A stretch of 64,000 bases of DNA from Jiella sonneratiae (lineage in GTDB: Bacteria > Pseudomonadota > Alphaproteobacteria > Rhizobiales > Rhizobiaceae). The DNA is taken from contig NZ_JAFMPY010000023.1 of assembly GCF_017353515.1 (NCBI RefSeq), forward strand, positions 1 to 64,000, written 5' to 3'. Below are positions 36,086 through 46,425 of this stretch, piece by piece. A program made the translations under genes and the position numbers. Numbering within the stretch: position 1 is the first letter of the stretch; the number at the start of each line of letters is the position of its first letter. A model generated the notes under the pieces. It made no database searches. It saw only the letters and a program-made list of their open reading frames with translations, and was not told the origin of the DNA.

Positions 36086-36742
36086 ATGCGACCGCTTTTC
36101 ATCGTCGCCGACGACCACCCGCTGTTTCGCGGAGCGCTGAAGGAGATCCTGCGCTCGCTGCCCGGCGGGGCGGAGATCGTCGAGGCGGCGGACTTCGGCG
36201 AGGCGGCGGCGGCCCTCGACCGCCACGGCGACGCCGACCTGCTGCTGCTCGACCTCGCGATGCCCGGGACGAGCGGCCTGTCCGGCCTCGCCCTTTTGCG
36301 CGCCGAGCATCCCTCGGTGCCGATCGCGATCGTCTCGGCGAGCGAGGACAGCCTGATCGTCGCCCGCGCGCTCGATCTCGGCGCCTCGGGCTTCATCCCG
36401 AAGTCGGCCGGCTTCGACGAGATCCGCTCGGCGATCGAGACGCTGCTCAGGGGCGACGTCTGGCTGCCGCCGAACCTGTCGCTCGACGCGCCGGGCGACC
36501 CGGAGGTCAGCGAACTCATCGAACGGATGCGCAGCCTCACGCCGCAGCAGACCCGCGTCCTGGCGATGCTCGGACGCGGACTCCTCAACAAGCAGATCGC
36601 CTACGAACTCGGCGTCTCCGAGCCGACCATCAAGGCGCACGTCTCGGCGGTGCTCCTGAAGCTCGGCGTCGACAGCCGCACGCAGGCGGTGATCCGGCTC
36701 GCCAAGCTCGGCATCGATCCGCAGCGCGGCCTCGCGAACTGA
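36086..36742 (+). CDS. NarL/LuxR-type response regulator (CrbR-like)
   Basis: A 218-residue two-component regulator. Receiver domain 1-~125 with acids D9/D10 and phosphoacceptor D56 (LLLLDLAMPG), then a LuxR helix-turn-helix (~145-210: LTPQQTRVLAMLGRGLLNKQ, SEPTIKAHVSAVLLKLGV). It is convergent with the gene for a symporter-type hybrid kinase 250 bp away, the partner expected for CrbR, which activates acetyl-CoA synthetase genes in Vibrio and Pseudomonas. ATG 36086 begins the receiver directly. Here the natural targets would be the acetate-related genes in this block (inference). Confidence 0.88.
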   Translation: MRPLFIVADDHPLFRGALKEILRSLPGGAEIVEAADFGEAAAALDRHGDADLLLLDLAMPGTSGLSGLALLRAEHPSVPIAIVSASEDSLIVARALDLGASGFIPKSAGFDEIRSAIETLLRGDVWLPPNLSLDAPGDPEVSELIERMRSLTPQQTRVLAMLGRGLLNKQIAYELGVSEPTIKAHVSAVLLKLGVDSRTQAVIRLAKLGIDPQRGLAN

Positions 36743-36747
36743 TAACG

Positions 36748-36777
36748 ACGGGCGAAGACGCCGGCGCGTCCGCCCGT
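36748..36777. terminator. Hairpin between the convergent regulator and kinase genes
   Basis: ACGGGCG (36748-36754) faces CGCCCGT (36771-36777). It sits immediately after the response-regulator stop and could end transcription in that direction. There is no T-run, so the call is tentative. Confidence 0.35.
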
Positions 36778-36992
36778 TGAACACATCCGGATTGTCAATG
36801 CGGAGCCTACGGCTTGGTGAAAATCCAGATTTGGAACCAAGAGGCGTTTCCAATGCCTCGTTGCATGAGCCGGTGCAACGAAGCGCGGACCCGGCATGGA
36901 ACGAGCGGCCACGCCGGGGGAGGCGGGCGCAGGGCGGAAGAGGCAGAGGGCGGGCGGCACCGGCCGGCGTGGACCCCGGCGCCTGTCGGCCG

Positions 36993-39900
36993 CTATTCCG
37001 CCGCCTCGCGTCTCTGCAGCAGGCTCGCCATCGCCGCCCTGAGGGAGGCTGGCTTCACCGGCTTGGTCAGCACCTGCACCCCGAGCACTGCCGCGTCGTC
37101 GCGCAGCTTCGCCGAACGGTCGGCGGTGACGAGGATCGCGGGCAGCCCGTCGCCCAGCCGAAGCCGCAGGTCGCCGATCGCCCTGATCCCGTCGTCGCCG
37201 CGGTCGAGGTGATAGTCGACGAGGGCGACGTCCGGCCTGAAGCCGCCCGCCGAAAGGGCCTGCAGGGCCTCTGAAGGCGCGTTGAAGGCCTCGACGTGAC
37301 AGCCCCATCCGGACAGGAGCGTCTTCATTCCGTCGCGGATCGCGGCGTCGTTGTCGATGCACAGCACCTTCGTGCCGGCGACGGAGAGGCCGGGCTGGAA
37401 GCGCGGGGCGGCGGCGGGAAGCGCCGCCTCCGCCGCTCCGGTGGCGAGCGGCAGCGCGACGCGGAAGGAGGTGCCGCGGCCGTGGCGCGAGCGCGCCGAC
37501 AGCGGATGGTCGAGCACCCGGGCGATCCGGTCGACGATCGAGAGGCCGAGGCCGAGGCCCGATGCGGCGCGGGTGCCTTCGTCGAGGCGCACGAACTCCT
37601 CGTAGATGCTCTGCAGCTGGTCGTCCGGGATACCGATGCCGCTGTCGGCGACCTCGATCTCCACCCGGCCGGAGGCGCGGCGGCGCACCCCGACGACGAT
37701 CTTGCCCTGCCGCGTGTATTTCACCGCGTTGGAGACGAGGTTCTGCACCAGCCGCCGCAGGAGATGGCGATCGGAGCGGACGGTGACGCTCGTGCCCACG
37801 AAGCGCAGCGACAGGCCCTTTTCCTCGGCAAGGGGCCGCATGTCGGTCTCGATCTGTCTGAGCAGCGGCTCGAGACGGAACTCGGAGAGCTTGGCTTCCA
37901 TCCCGCCGGCGTCGAGGCGGGAGATGTCGAGCACCGCGCCGATGATCGCCTCGACCGCCTCCAGGGACGAGCCGATATGGCCGGCCAGTTCGGCGGCCGG
38001 CGAGCGGCCGTGCCGCTGTTCGAGGGCCGAGACGTAGAGGCGCGCGGCGTTGAGCGGCTGCAGGATGTCGTGACCGGCGGCGGCGAGGAACCGGGTCTTC
38101 GACAGGTTGGCCGCCTCCGCGGCGCGGCGCGCCTCGGCGAGGTCGCGGTTCGCCGCCGTCAGTTCGGCGGTCCGGCGGCGGACGCGTTCTTCCAGCGTCT
38201 CGTTGATCTCGCGCAGCGCCGCCGCCCGGCGCACCCGCTCGGTCATGTCCGAGACGGTCGCCACGATGCCGCCGTCCGGCATGGTGTTGACGCGCAGTTC
38301 GAGGGTGCGCTCGGATCGGGCGAGGGCGATCTGGCGCTCCGCCGGCGGCCGGGTGAGCTGGTCGAAGCCGGCCTCGTATTCCGAAGCGTCGATCTCGCCG
38401 TCGCGCAGGAGGTGGTCGAACACCGCGGTCAGCGGCGTTCCGACCTGGCCGAACTCTGCGGGAAGCCCGATCAGGTCGCGGAACTGGCGGTTCCAGAAGG
38501 TCAGGCGGAAGTCGCCGTCGAAGATCGCCAGTCCCTGGTCCACCTGATCGAGCGCGATGCGCAGGAGGTCGCGGTTGTACTGCAGCGCTTCCGATGCGTC
38601 GTCGAGGAGCTGCAGCGCGGTGCGGCTGGAATCCGAATGCCGCTCGAACAGCAGCGACAGCACCAGCCGCGAGGAGGCCGAGCCGATCGCCGAGGCGAGG
38701 AGCTGTTCGGAGAAGTTGACGGTGGCGGCGTCGGCGACGGCGGCGTCGTCGAGGTCCGCCGTGCCGTCGTTGCCGCGGGCAAAGCCCGCGAAGGCGCGGT
38801 CGGCGCGCTGGGCGCCGAGATAGCGCGCGATCGTCGCCTTGAGGTCGCCGACCCGCACGTCGGCCCGGGCGCGCCGGCCGGAACCTGCCGGAAAGCCGTC
38901 CCGGCCGGTGAAGACCGCGCCCTGGATCTTCTCCAGCGGCTTCGGCGGCCGGCTCAGCGAGCCGAGGACGACGGCCGAAAGGTTGACGGAGAGGCTGAGG
39001 ACGACGCCGAGAAGCAGCGGATCGATCGCCGGCGCGCCGTCGGCGCCGGTCAGCGAGGCGAGCGGCGGCGCGGCAAGGCCGAGGGCGGGCAGAAGCAGCG
39101 TCATGGCCCAGACGGTGATGCCTGCGGCAAGGCCGATCAGCGCGCCCCGCGCATTGGCGCGTTTCCAGTAGAGGCCGGCGAACAGCGCCGGCGCCAGCTG
39201 CGCGATCGCCGCGAAGGAGAGCAGGCCGATGGAGGCGAGGCCCGAGCCGTCCCCGGCGAAGCGGTAGTAGCCGTAGCCGAACAGGACGATGACGAGGATC
39301 GCCGAGCGCCGCACCTTGAGGATCAGCCGTGTCTCGTCGCCCGGGCTGCCGGCAGCGCGGCCGCGGCGCTTCAGCAGCACGGGCAGCACGAGGTCGTTGG
39401 AGATCATGATCGACAGCGCGACGCTGGCGACGATGACCATGGCGGTGGCCGCCGAAAGTCCGCCGACGAAGGCGACGACGCCGAGAAACTCCGCGCCGGC
39501 CGACAGCGGCAGGGCGATGACGTAGAGGTCGGCGTCGAATTGCGGCCCGAGACGCAGCATTCCGGCGACGGCGATCGGGATCACGAAGACGTTGATCGCC
39601 ACGAGATAGAGCGGAAACAGCCAGCGTGCCCGGCGGATCTCGCGCCGCGTGCGGTTCTCCACGACGGTCATGTGGAACTGCCGCGGCAGCAGCAGGACGG
39701 CGAGGGCGGACAGGCCGACGCTCGCCAGGAAGGAACCGCCGATCGGGGTCTCGAAGGCGGAGCGGACCGCCGGGCTGGCGGCCGCCGCGCGCCAGAGGTC
39801 GGCGGGTTCGAAGAGGAAGAAGGTCGCCCAGACGCCGACGACGCAGAAGGCGGCGAGCTTGATGACGGACTCCGTCGCCACGGCGAGGACGAGGCCGTCC

Positions 39901-40463
39901 TGATGCTCGGTGGCGTCGGCATGGCGGGTGCCGAAGAGGATGGCGAAGAGGCCGAGCACCGTCGCGATCAGCAGCGCGAGGTCGCCGAAGATCGGCGGGA
40001 CGTGCAGATCGGGCCGGTAGTGGAACACCAGCGTCGCGACGCTGGTCGAGATCGCCTTGAGCTGCAGCGAGATGTAGGGGACCGTCCCGATCAGCGCGAT
40101 GACGGTGGCGAGCGCGGCGACTTGCGGGCTCTTGCCGTAGCGCGAGCCGATGAAGTCGGCGACCGTGGTGATCTTCTCGGCCTTGGCGTGGCGCACGATC
40201 CGCTCGATGAAACCCGGCGCGAAGAGGAAGACGAGGATCGGGCCGAGATAGATCGCGAGAAACGCGAAGCCGTCCCGCGCCGCGGCGCCGACCGAGCCGA
40301 GGAACGTCCAGGAGGTGCAGTAGACCGCGAGCGACAGCGCGTAGACCGCCGGCCGGCTCGCCTCCGCCGGGCGCCGTGCGGCGCGCCGGTCGCCCCACCA
40401 GGCGACGGCGAAGAGAAGCAGCAGATAGACGACCGCCACGAGGGCGACGAGACCGCTGTGCAA
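36993..40463 (-). CDS. Hybrid histidine kinase with N-terminal Na+/solute symporter domain (CrbS-like)
   Basis: A 1156-residue membrane kinase. Residues ~1-470 form a sodium:solute symporter (SLC5/PutP) fold of about 13 helices; ~620-740 a PAS-like segment (YNRDLLRIALDQVDQGLAIF); a short coiled coil; HisKA with phospho-acceptor H798 (FLAAAGHDILQPLNAARLY); HATPase (~880-1010: NLVSNAVKYTRQGK, DSGIGIP, GLGLGLSIV); and a receiver (~1033-1150) with D1083 (VALVDYHLD). This is the CrbS architecture, known to control the acetate switch with CrbR. The TTG start (40463) has AAGGG about 7 nt upstream. It is divergent from malate synthase G, and its promoter region is shared. Confidence 0.9.
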   Translation of the reverse strand: MHSGLVALVAVVYLLLLFAVAWWGDRRAARRPAEASRPAVYALSLAVYCTSWTFLGSVGAAARDGFAFLAIYLGPILVFLFAPGFIERIVRHAKAEKITTVADFIGSRYGKSPQVAALATVIALIGTVPYISLQLKAISTSVATLVFHYRPDLHVPPIFGDLALLIATVLGLFAILFGTRHADATEHQDGLVLAVATESVIKLAAFCVVGVWATFFLFEPADLWRAAAASPAVRSAFETPIGGSFLASVGLSALAVLLLPRQFHMTVVENRTRREIRRARWLFPLYLVAINVFVIPIAVAGMLRLGPQFDADLYVIALPLSAGAEFLGVVAFVGGLSAATAMVIVASVALSIMISNDLVLPVLLKRRGRAAGSPGDETRLILKVRRSAILVIVLFGYGYYRFAGDGSGLASIGLLSFAAIAQLAPALFAGLYWKRANARGALIGLAAGITVWAMTLLLPALGLAAPPLASLTGADGAPAIDPLLLGVVLSLSVNLSAVVLGSLSRPPKPLEKIQGAVFTGRDGFPAGSGRRARADVRVGDLKATIARYLGAQRADRAFAGFARGNDGTADLDDAAVADAATVNFSEQLLASAIGSASSRLVLSLLFERHSDSSRTALQLLDDASEALQYNRDLLRIALDQVDQGLAIFDGDFRLTFWNRQFRDLIGLPAEFGQVGTPLTAVFDHLLRDGEIDASEYEAGFDQLTRPPAERQIALARSERTLELRVNTMPDGGIVATVSDMTERVRRAAALREINETLEERVRRRTAELTAANRDLAEARRAAEAANLSKTRFLAAAGHDILQPLNAARLYVSALEQRHGRSPAAELAGHIGSSLEAVEAIIGAVLDISRLDAGGMEAKLSEFRLEPLLRQIETDMRPLAEEKGLSLRFVGTSVTVRSDRHLLRRLVQNLVSNAVKYTRQGKIVVGVRRRASGRVEIEVADSGIGIPDDQLQSIYEEFVRLDEGTRAASGLGLGLSIVDRIARVLDHPLSARSRHGRGTSFRVALPLATGAAEAALPAAAPRFQPGLSVAGTKVLCIDNDAAIRDGMKTLLSGWGCHVEAFNAPSEALQALSAGGFRPDVALVDYHLDRGDDGIRAIGDLRLRLGDGLPAILVTADRSAKLRDDAAVLGVQVLTKPVKPASLRAAMASLLQRREAAE

Positions 40464-40643
40464 GGAGCGCCCTTTCGGCGTTCGGCGCCGGAAACCCGGC
40501 CGGCATCAACCTCTTGGCATCATCGCCACAGCCGCCGGACGAGCGCAAGGCCGCCGTGGCCGGCCTTTCCCGATTCGCCATTTGATTGACTTCCGGCCGG
40601 CCATGGCCGATCTGCGGACGGGAAGCACCGTTGGAGGAATTTG

Positions 40644-42824
40644 ATGCCGGAGATGATCGAAATTGGCGGGCTGAAGGTCGCGGAGAACCTGAAGCGCTTC
40701 ATCGACGAGGAGGCGTTGCCCGGGACGGGCATCGAGACGGAGGCGTTCTGGTCGGGCTTTTCGGACATCCTGAATTCGCTCGCCCCGAAGAACCGGGCGC
40801 TGCTCGCCGAGCGCGAGAGGCTGCAGACGGCGATCGACGAATGGCATCGCGAGCGCCGCGGCAAGCAGATCGACCAGAAGGCCTACCAGGCCTTCCTGCG
40901 GGAGATCGGCTACCTCTTGCCGGAGGGACCGGACTTCCGGATCGAGACCGAGAACGTCGATCCCGAGATCGCGCTCGTCCCGGGCCCGCAGCTCGTCGTC
41001 CCGCTGATGAACGCCCGCTACACGCTGAACGCGGCGAATGCCCGCTGGGGTTCGCTCTACGACGCGCTCTACGGCACCGACGCCATGGGCGACGCGCCGG
41101 AAGGCTCCGGCTACGACCGGGCGCGGGGCGCGCGGGTGGTCACCTGGGCGAAGGGCTTCCTCGACGGCGTCGCGCCGCTCGACCGCATCTCGCACATCGA
41201 CGTCGAAGCCTATTCGGTCGACGGGGAGACGCTGCTCGCGACCTATGGCGGCGGCCGGAAGGCCCGTCTGAAGAATCCGCTCGCCTTCGCGGGCTATCGC
41301 GGCGACCCGTCCGCGCCGCGCGCCATCCTCCTCAAGCACAACGGGCTGCACGTCGAGATCGTCGTCGACGAGACCCATCGGATCGGCAAGAACGACCGCT
41401 CCAAGGTCGCCGACGTCCTGATGGAATCGGCGGTGACGGCGATCTGCGACTGCGAGGATTCGATCGCCGCCGTCGATGCCGAGGACAAGACAGCGGTCTA
41501 CCGGAACTGGCTCCGCCTGATGCGCGGCGATCTGTCGGAGAGCTTCAAGAAGAACGGCGAGACGGTGACCCGCCGGCTCAATCCGGACCGGGAGTATCTG
41601 TCGCCGAACGCGACGCCCTTCACCCTGCCGGGCCGTTCCCTCCTCCTCGTGCGCAATGTCGGCCACCTGATGGTCAATCCGGCGATCCGGCTTTCCGACG
41701 GTTCGGAGGCGCCGGAGGGGATCATGGATGCGATGATCACGGCGATGATCGCGATCCACGATCTCAAGAAGACCGGCGGCATCCGCAATTCGCGTGCCCG
41801 TTCGATCTACGTCGTCAAGCCGAAGATGCACGGGGCCGAGGAGGTCGCCTTCGCGTCCGAGATCTTCGGCCGGGTCGAGGATGCCCTCGGTCTCGACCGC
41901 CACACCATCAAGATGGGCATCATGGACGAGGAGCGCCGCACCACGGTGAACCTCAAGGAGTGCATCCGGGCGGCCAGGCACCGGGTGTTCTTCATCAACA
42001 CCGGCTTCCTCGACCGCACCGGCGACGAGATCCACACCTCGATGGAAGCCGGGCCGATGGTCCGCAAGACGGTGATGAAGGACCGCACCTGGATCGGCGC
42101 CTACGAGGACTGGAACGTCGACGTCGGCCTCGCCTGCGGCTTCCGCGGCAGGGCGCAGATCGGCAAGGGCATGTGGGCCGCGCCCGCCAAGATGCACGAC
42201 ATGCTGGCCCAGAAGGTCGGCCATCCCCAGGCCGGGGCGAATTGCGCCTGGGTGCCCAGCCCGACGGCCGCAACGCTGCATGCGACGCACTATCACCGCG
42301 TCGACGTCCTCGCCTGGCAGGAGGCGATCGCCGCCAAGGGGCGGCGGGCGCTGCTCGCCGACGTCCTGACGATCCCGCTCGCCAACCGCGCCAACTGGCC
42401 GGAGGAGCAGATCAAGGCCGAGATCCGCAACAACGCGCAAGGCATCCTCGGCTACGTCGTGCGCTGGATCGACCAGGGCATCGGCTGCTCGACGGTGCCG
42501 GACATCAACGACGTCGGCCTGATGGAGGATCGCGCCACCTGCCGCATCTCCTCCCAGCACCTCGCCAACTGGCTGCACCACGGCGTCGTCTCGCGGGACG
42601 AGGTGATGCAGGCGATGCAGGAAATGGCGGAAAAGGTCGACCAGCAGAATGCCGGCGACCCGAATTACGAGCCGATGGCCGGCCATTTCGACGAGTCGAT
42701 CGCCTTCAAGGCGGCTTGCGACCTCGTCTTCGAGGGGCGCGTGCAACCGTCGGGCTACACCGAGCCGATCCTGCACCGGCGCCGGCTGGAGAAGAAGGCG
42801 CAAGGCTCGGGCCGGACAGCCTGA
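40644..42824 (+). CDS. glcB: Malate synthase G
   Basis: A 726-residue cytoplasmic enzyme that condenses glyoxylate and acetyl-CoA to malate in the glyoxylate bypass and glycolate use. MSG landmarks: [52 protein letters not shown], the Mg site region [28 protein letters not shown], and the C-terminal [18 protein letters not shown]. Length matches the G isoform (~720), not the short A form. ATG 40644 is 6 nt after GGAGG; a TTG one codon earlier is less likely. Divergent from the CrbS-like kinase, fitting acetate-responsive control. A terminator follows. Confidence 0.96.
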   Translation: MPEMIEIGGLKVAENLKRFIDEEALPGTGIETEAFWSGFSDILNSLAPKNRALLAERERLQTAIDEWHRERRGKQIDQKAYQAFLREIGYLLPEGPDFRIETENVDPEIALVPGPQLVVPLMNARYTLNAANARWGSLYDALYGTDAMGDAPEGSGYDRARGARVVTWAKGFLDGVAPLDRISHIDVEAYSVDGETLLATYGGGRKARLKNPLAFAGYRGDPSAPRAILLKHNGLHVEIVVDETHRIGKNDRSKVADVLMESAVTAICDCEDSIAAVDAEDKTAVYRNWLRLMRGDLSESFKKNGETVTRRLNPDREYLSPNATPFTLPGRSLLLVRNVGHLMVNPAIRLSDGSEAPEGIMDAMITAMIAIHDLKKTGGIRNSRARSIYVVKPKMHGAEEVAFASEIFGRVEDALGLDRHTIKMGIMDEERRTTVNLKECIRAARHRVFFINTGFLDRTGDEIHTSMEAGPMVRKTVMKDRTWIGAYEDWNVDVGLACGFRGRAQIGKGMWAAPAKMHDMLAQKVGHPQAGANCAWVPSPTAATLHATHYHRVDVLAWQEAIAAKGRRALLADVLTIPLANRANWPEEQIKAEIRNNAQGILGYVVRWIDQGIGCSTVPDINDVGLMEDRATCRISSQHLANWLHHGVVSRDEVMQAMQEMAEKVDQQNAGDPNYEPMAGHFDESIAFKAACDLVFEGRVQPSGYTEPILHRRRLEKKAQGSGRTA

Positions 42825-42873
42825 CCGGCCGCTTTTCGACGACAAGTTCCACTGGGTGGCCGTTTGCCTTGGC

Positions 42874-42894
42874 GGGCGACGGCCGCCCTTTTTT
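42874..42894 (+). terminator. Rho-independent terminator of malate synthase
   Basis: A GGGCG/CGCCC stem with a 5-nt loop is followed at once by six T residues, about 50 bp after the glcB stop. This is a conventional intrinsic terminator. Confidence 0.75.
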
Positions 42895-43136
42895 GTTTCG
42901 CAATCGAGTGCGGCCATGTCGAGGCGTCGCAGGCATCAGTTGCGATTTTAATCTGTTAAATATTATCAAGTTTATCGTGCGCGCGGCTGTGTCACACTGA
43001 CGCATTGCCCCCATTGTTGTTCTCGGAAATTATGTCAGGCTAACGAATCGGATGTGCGGCGCCGGCCCACAACCTACCGAAAATTCGACAGGCACAGCGT
43101 TATTTTGGCATGAAGAAGATGAATGAAGGTCGACAG

Positions 43137-43655
43137 ATGCCAAAGCAGATCTCGAATAATTCACTTGGCTTTCTACTTGTCGACGTGGCGCGCCTGTTTC
43201 GGCAGGAATTCGAGCGGGCGGTGGTCGAAGCCGGTCTGTCGCTGACGCCGGGAGAAATCCGGGCGCTGATCTACGTCTGGCGGTACGAGGGATCCCGCCA
43301 GGCGGTTCTCGCCGAGCGCATGGGCGTCGAGCCGATGACGATGTCGGCCTATCTCGACCGGCTCGAAGGTCGCGGGCTGATCGCCCGGATGGTCGACAAG
43401 AACGACCGCCGCGCCAAGGTGGTGACGACGACCGATGCGGCCGCCAACGTCTTCGAGGAGATCCGGCCCGTGGCGATGGCGATGTACGATCGCCTGGTGA
43501 GCGGCTTCACCGAAGACGAGCGCGAACTCGTCAACCAGCTGCTCACCCGCATCCGGCAGAACCTGACCAGCGATCCGTTGCCGGTCGGCGACGATCCGGT
43601 GCTTTCCCCCCACCAGGAGGGCAAGCAGGTGGCGCCGCTCTATCGCACCGCCTGA
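43137..43655 (+). CDS. MarR family transcriptional regulator
   Basis: A 172-residue winged-helix regulator (start MPKQISNNSLGFLLVDVARL). The MarR core covers ~8-145: LSLTPGEIRALIYVWRYEGS, recognition helix AERMGVEPMTMSAYLDRLEG, and the wing GLIARMVDKNDRRAKVV. ATG 43137 has GAAGG 8 nt upstream; an ATG at 43110 is in frame but has no ribosome site. The region upstream is AT-rich, as expected for its promoter. An MFS efflux gene follows 150 bp later on the same strand, the classical MarR-regulator/efflux-pump pairing. Confidence 0.88.
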   Translation: MPKQISNNSLGFLLVDVARLFRQEFERAVVEAGLSLTPGEIRALIYVWRYEGSRQAVLAERMGVEPMTMSAYLDRLEGRGLIARMVDKNDRRAKVVTTTDAAANVFEEIRPVAMAMYDRLVSGFTEDERELVNQLLTRIRQNLTSDPLPVGDDPVLSPHQEGKQVAPLYRTA

Positions 43656-43801
43656 CGGCGCGACCGGTCCGCAGGCTCTCCCTCCGCCCGGCGTCTGGCG
43701 TGCGGCGCTTTTCGCAGGCGCGGGAAGTCTGTAAGGAATCCTGAGCAACGTCATCCGCCGCACGGTTTCCTTTGATCTCCCACACATCGCCCGCCTCCCG
43801 C

Positions 43802-45073
43802 ATGTCGGAGGGCCGCACGAGCCTGATCGGCGGTTGCCTCGTTGCCATCGGCCCGATGTCGCTCGCCCTCTACACGCCGGCGATGCCGACGCTGGTGGCC
43901 GAATTCGCCACGTCCGACGCGATGGTGAAGCTGTCGCTGGCACTCTACTTCGCCGGCTTCGCCCTGACGCAGCTCGTCTGCGGCCCGATCTCCGACGCCT
44001 TCGGCCGCCGCGTCGCGACCATCGCCTTCATGGCGATCTACCTTCTCGGATCGATGATCGCGGTGTTCGCGCCGACGATCGAATTCCTGATCGCCGCCCG
44101 CCTGCTGCAGGGGATCGGCGCCTCGGTCGGCGTCGCCACAGCCCGGGCCATCGTCCGCGACCAGTTCACCGGCGAGGTGTCGTCCCGGATAATGAATACC
44201 ATCGGCATCATCCTGGCGATCGGGCCGGCGGTGTCGCCGACCATCGGCGGCCTGATGCTCGACGCCGCCGGCTGGTATTCGCTGTTCCTGCTGATGGCGG
44301 GCTTCGGCCTTGCGGTGATCGCGGTGACGCTGCTCTTCATGCGCGAGACGATCGTGCCGGATCCCGCCCGCATCCGCCCGGCCGCGATCGCCTCGGCCTA
44401 TGGCCAGCTCCTCCGCAACCGGCACTTCCTGGCGACGAGCATCACCGTCGCGGGCTCGGTCGGCGCGCTCTATACCCTCGCCACCGTCCTGCCCTTCGTG
44501 CTGATCGACGTCGCCGGCCTCACCCCGACGCAATACGGCATCGGCATGCTGGCGCAGTCCGGCAGCTTCCTCGCCGCCTCGATCGCGGCGCGCTTCCTGA
44601 TGGGGCGGCTCGGGGCATACCGGCTGGTGCCGATCGGCCTCGTTCTCGTCGGCATCGGGGCCGTGGGGATGGCGGTGTCGATCGCCGTCCTGCCGATCGG
44701 CTATCTGTCGATCATGGGGCCGGTCGCCTTCTACGCCTTCGGCATCGCGCTGGTGATGCCGGCGATGACGACGGCCTCGCTCGCCCCGTTCCCGCACATG
44801 GCCGGCGCCGCGGCGGCGATGATGGGCTTCATCCAGATGGGCTCCGGGCTTCTCGGCGGCGCGATCTGCGCCCTGATCGGCGAGCCGATCCTGGCGACGC
44901 AGATCGTCGTTCCCGCCCTCGGCGCCGTCGCGATCGCCGCCTATCTCGTCTATCGCAGCCATCCGCATCTCGCCGAGCCCGAGCCGCGGCCGGAGGTCGT
45001 CGCGCCGTCGCTGATCCGCGAGGGGCGGGGCAGGGCGACCGCGGACGCCATCGAGGACGAATCGGCGAATTAG
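43802..45073 (+). CDS. MFS drug transporter, Bcr/CflA type
   Basis: A 423-residue exporter with twelve predicted helices. Typical Bcr/CflA features: start helix LIGGCLVAIGPMSLALYTPA, motif A in the loop QLVCGPISDAFGRRVATI, QGIGASVGVATARAIVRD and GLMLDAAGWYSLFLLMAGFG. The C-terminal ~30 residues are polar. I take ATG 43802; an in-frame TTG at 43772 would add ten residues, and neither has a strong ribosome site. Likely controlled by the adjacent MarR protein. Substrate unknown; drug or metabolite efflux is the family role. Confidence 0.87.
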   Translation: MSEGRTSLIGGCLVAIGPMSLALYTPAMPTLVAEFATSDAMVKLSLALYFAGFALTQLVCGPISDAFGRRVATIAFMAIYLLGSMIAVFAPTIEFLIAARLLQGIGASVGVATARAIVRDQFTGEVSSRIMNTIGIILAIGPAVSPTIGGLMLDAAGWYSLFLLMAGFGLAVIAVTLLFMRETIVPDPARIRPAAIASAYGQLLRNRHFLATSITVAGSVGALYTLATVLPFVLIDVAGLTPTQYGIGMLAQSGSFLAASIAARFLMGRLGAYRLVPIGLVLVGIGAVGMAVSIAVLPIGYLSIMGPVAFYAFGIALVMPAMTTASLAPFPHMAGAAAAMMGFIQMGSGLLGGAICALIGEPILATQIVVPALGAVAIAAYLVYRSHPHLAEPEPRPEVVAPSLIREGRGRATADAIEDESAN

Positions 45074-45163
45074 GCGCGGTCACGGTCGCGTTTGTCGCGG
45101 CGACTGGCTAACCTGCCGACGCGGCGCTGCTTCGGGCGGCGCATCCAACGGCTGGAGGTCGCC

Positions 45164-46258
45164 ATGTCCACGGATCACGATCGGCTGCGCATCGCGGTGC
45201 TATTCGGCGGCCGTTCGGCCGAACACGAGGTTTCGGTGCGCTCGGCCGCCAACGTGATGGCGGCGCTCGACGCCAGCCGCTACGATCCGGTCCCGGTCTT
45301 CGTGACGAAAAGCGGGCGATGGCTGCTCTCGCGCTGGCAGGCAAAGCGGCTGGAGACGCCCGACACCGGCACCGAGCTCTGTCTCGTCCCCGGCGGAAGG
45401 GGGCAGGCCCTGTCGATCTCTGAAGGCGGGACGGCCGGCCCTCTGCCGGCGATCGACGTCGTCTTTCCCGTTCTCCACGGGCTTCCCGGCGAGGACGGCG
45501 CGGTGCAGGGGCTCTGCGAGGTGGCGATGGTGCCGCTCGCCGGCTGCGGCATTCTCGGTTCGGCGACGGCGCTCGACAAGGACGTCGCCAAGCGCCTGCT
45601 TGCCGCCGCCGGCATCCCCGTCGCCCGCGCGGTGACGATCCGTGCAGAGGCCCGGCCGGCCTTCGCCGCGGTCGAGGCTGCGATCGGCCTGCCGATCTTC
45701 GTCAAGCCGGCGCGCCAGGGCTCGTCGGTCGGGGTCGCGAAGGTGAGAACGAAAGCCGAGTTCGACGCGGCCCTCGACGAAGCCTTCCGGCACGACCGGG
45801 TGGCACTGGCAGAGGAATTCGTCGCCGGTCGCGAGATCGAGCTCGCCGTCCTCGAAGCGCCGGACGGCAGCCTCTTCGTCTCCCGCCCCGGCGAGATCGT
45901 GCCGGCAAAAAGTCACGGCTTCTACAGCTACGACGCCAAATATGTCGATGCCGACGGCGCGGCCCTGATCGTGCCGGCCGAACTCGACGGGGCGATCGAA
46001 GAGGCGCTGCAGGACCTCGCCGAACGCGCCTTCCGGGCGCTCGGCTGCGACGGGATGGCGCGGGTCGACTTCTTCGTGACGTCGGACGGGCGGATGCTGG
46101 TCAACGAGCTCAACACCATCCCCGGCTTCACCGACATCAGCATGTATTCAAAGGTCATGGCGGCGAGCGGCGTCTCCTATCCCGAGGTCATCGACCGGCT
46201 GGTGGCGCACGGCCTGAAGCGGGCAGGCGTCGAAAGCCCGCTCTTCGCCGGCATCTGA
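45164..46258 (+). CDS. ddlA: D-alanine--D-alanine ligase
   Basis: A 364-residue ATP-grasp enzyme that joins two D-Ala for peptidoglycan precursor synthesis. Ddl landmarks: AVLFGGRSAEHEVSVRSA, FPVLHGLPGEDGAVQG, GILGSATALDKDVAKRLL, FVKPARQGSSVGVAKV, and the C-terminal GMARVDFFVT and NELNTIPGFTDISMY. It is of the long DdlA/VanA-related form. ATG 45164 is 5 nt after GGAGG. It lies away from the mur/ddlB/fts cluster, as DdlA genes generally do, so it is probably a second, stand-alone ligase. Confidence 0.93.
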   Translation: MSTDHDRLRIAVLFGGRSAEHEVSVRSAANVMAALDASRYDPVPVFVTKSGRWLLSRWQAKRLETPDTGTELCLVPGGRGQALSISEGGTAGPLPAIDVVFPVLHGLPGEDGAVQGLCEVAMVPLAGCGILGSATALDKDVAKRLLAAAGIPVARAVTIRAEARPAFAAVEAAIGLPIFVKPARQGSSVGVAKVRTKAEFDAALDEAFRHDRVALAEEFVAGREIELAVLEAPDGSLFVSRPGEIVPAKSHGFYSYDAKYVDADGAALIVPAELDGAIEEALQDLAERAFRALGCDGMARVDFFVTSDGRMLVNELNTIPGFTDISMYSKVMAASGVSYPEVIDRLVAHGLKRAGVESPLFAGI

Positions 46259-46289
46259 GGCTCGCGCTATCGCCGCCGCCTCGATCTTC

Positions 46290-46330
46290 GCCCTTGTGGG
46301 GGAGATGGGTGGCAACCCAGAGGGGGGTGC
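46290..46330. repeat. Copy of the CCTTGTGGGGGAGATG interspersed repeat
   Basis: Sequence CCCTTGTGGGGGAGATG then GGCAACCCAGAGGGGGG is a variant of the repeat found twice at 47720-47894. Elements of this shape (short GC hairpin plus CAGAGGGGGG) are widespread between genes in Hyphomicrobiales. Confidence 0.6.
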
Positions 46331-46425
46331 GGCGCGGAAAGGCGCGGCCCGGGGGCCCCGACTGCCGGCCTGCGTCTCACCACAAGGGCAGACATCGGCA
46401 GCGTCCGGGCATGGCAGGAGGGGAC

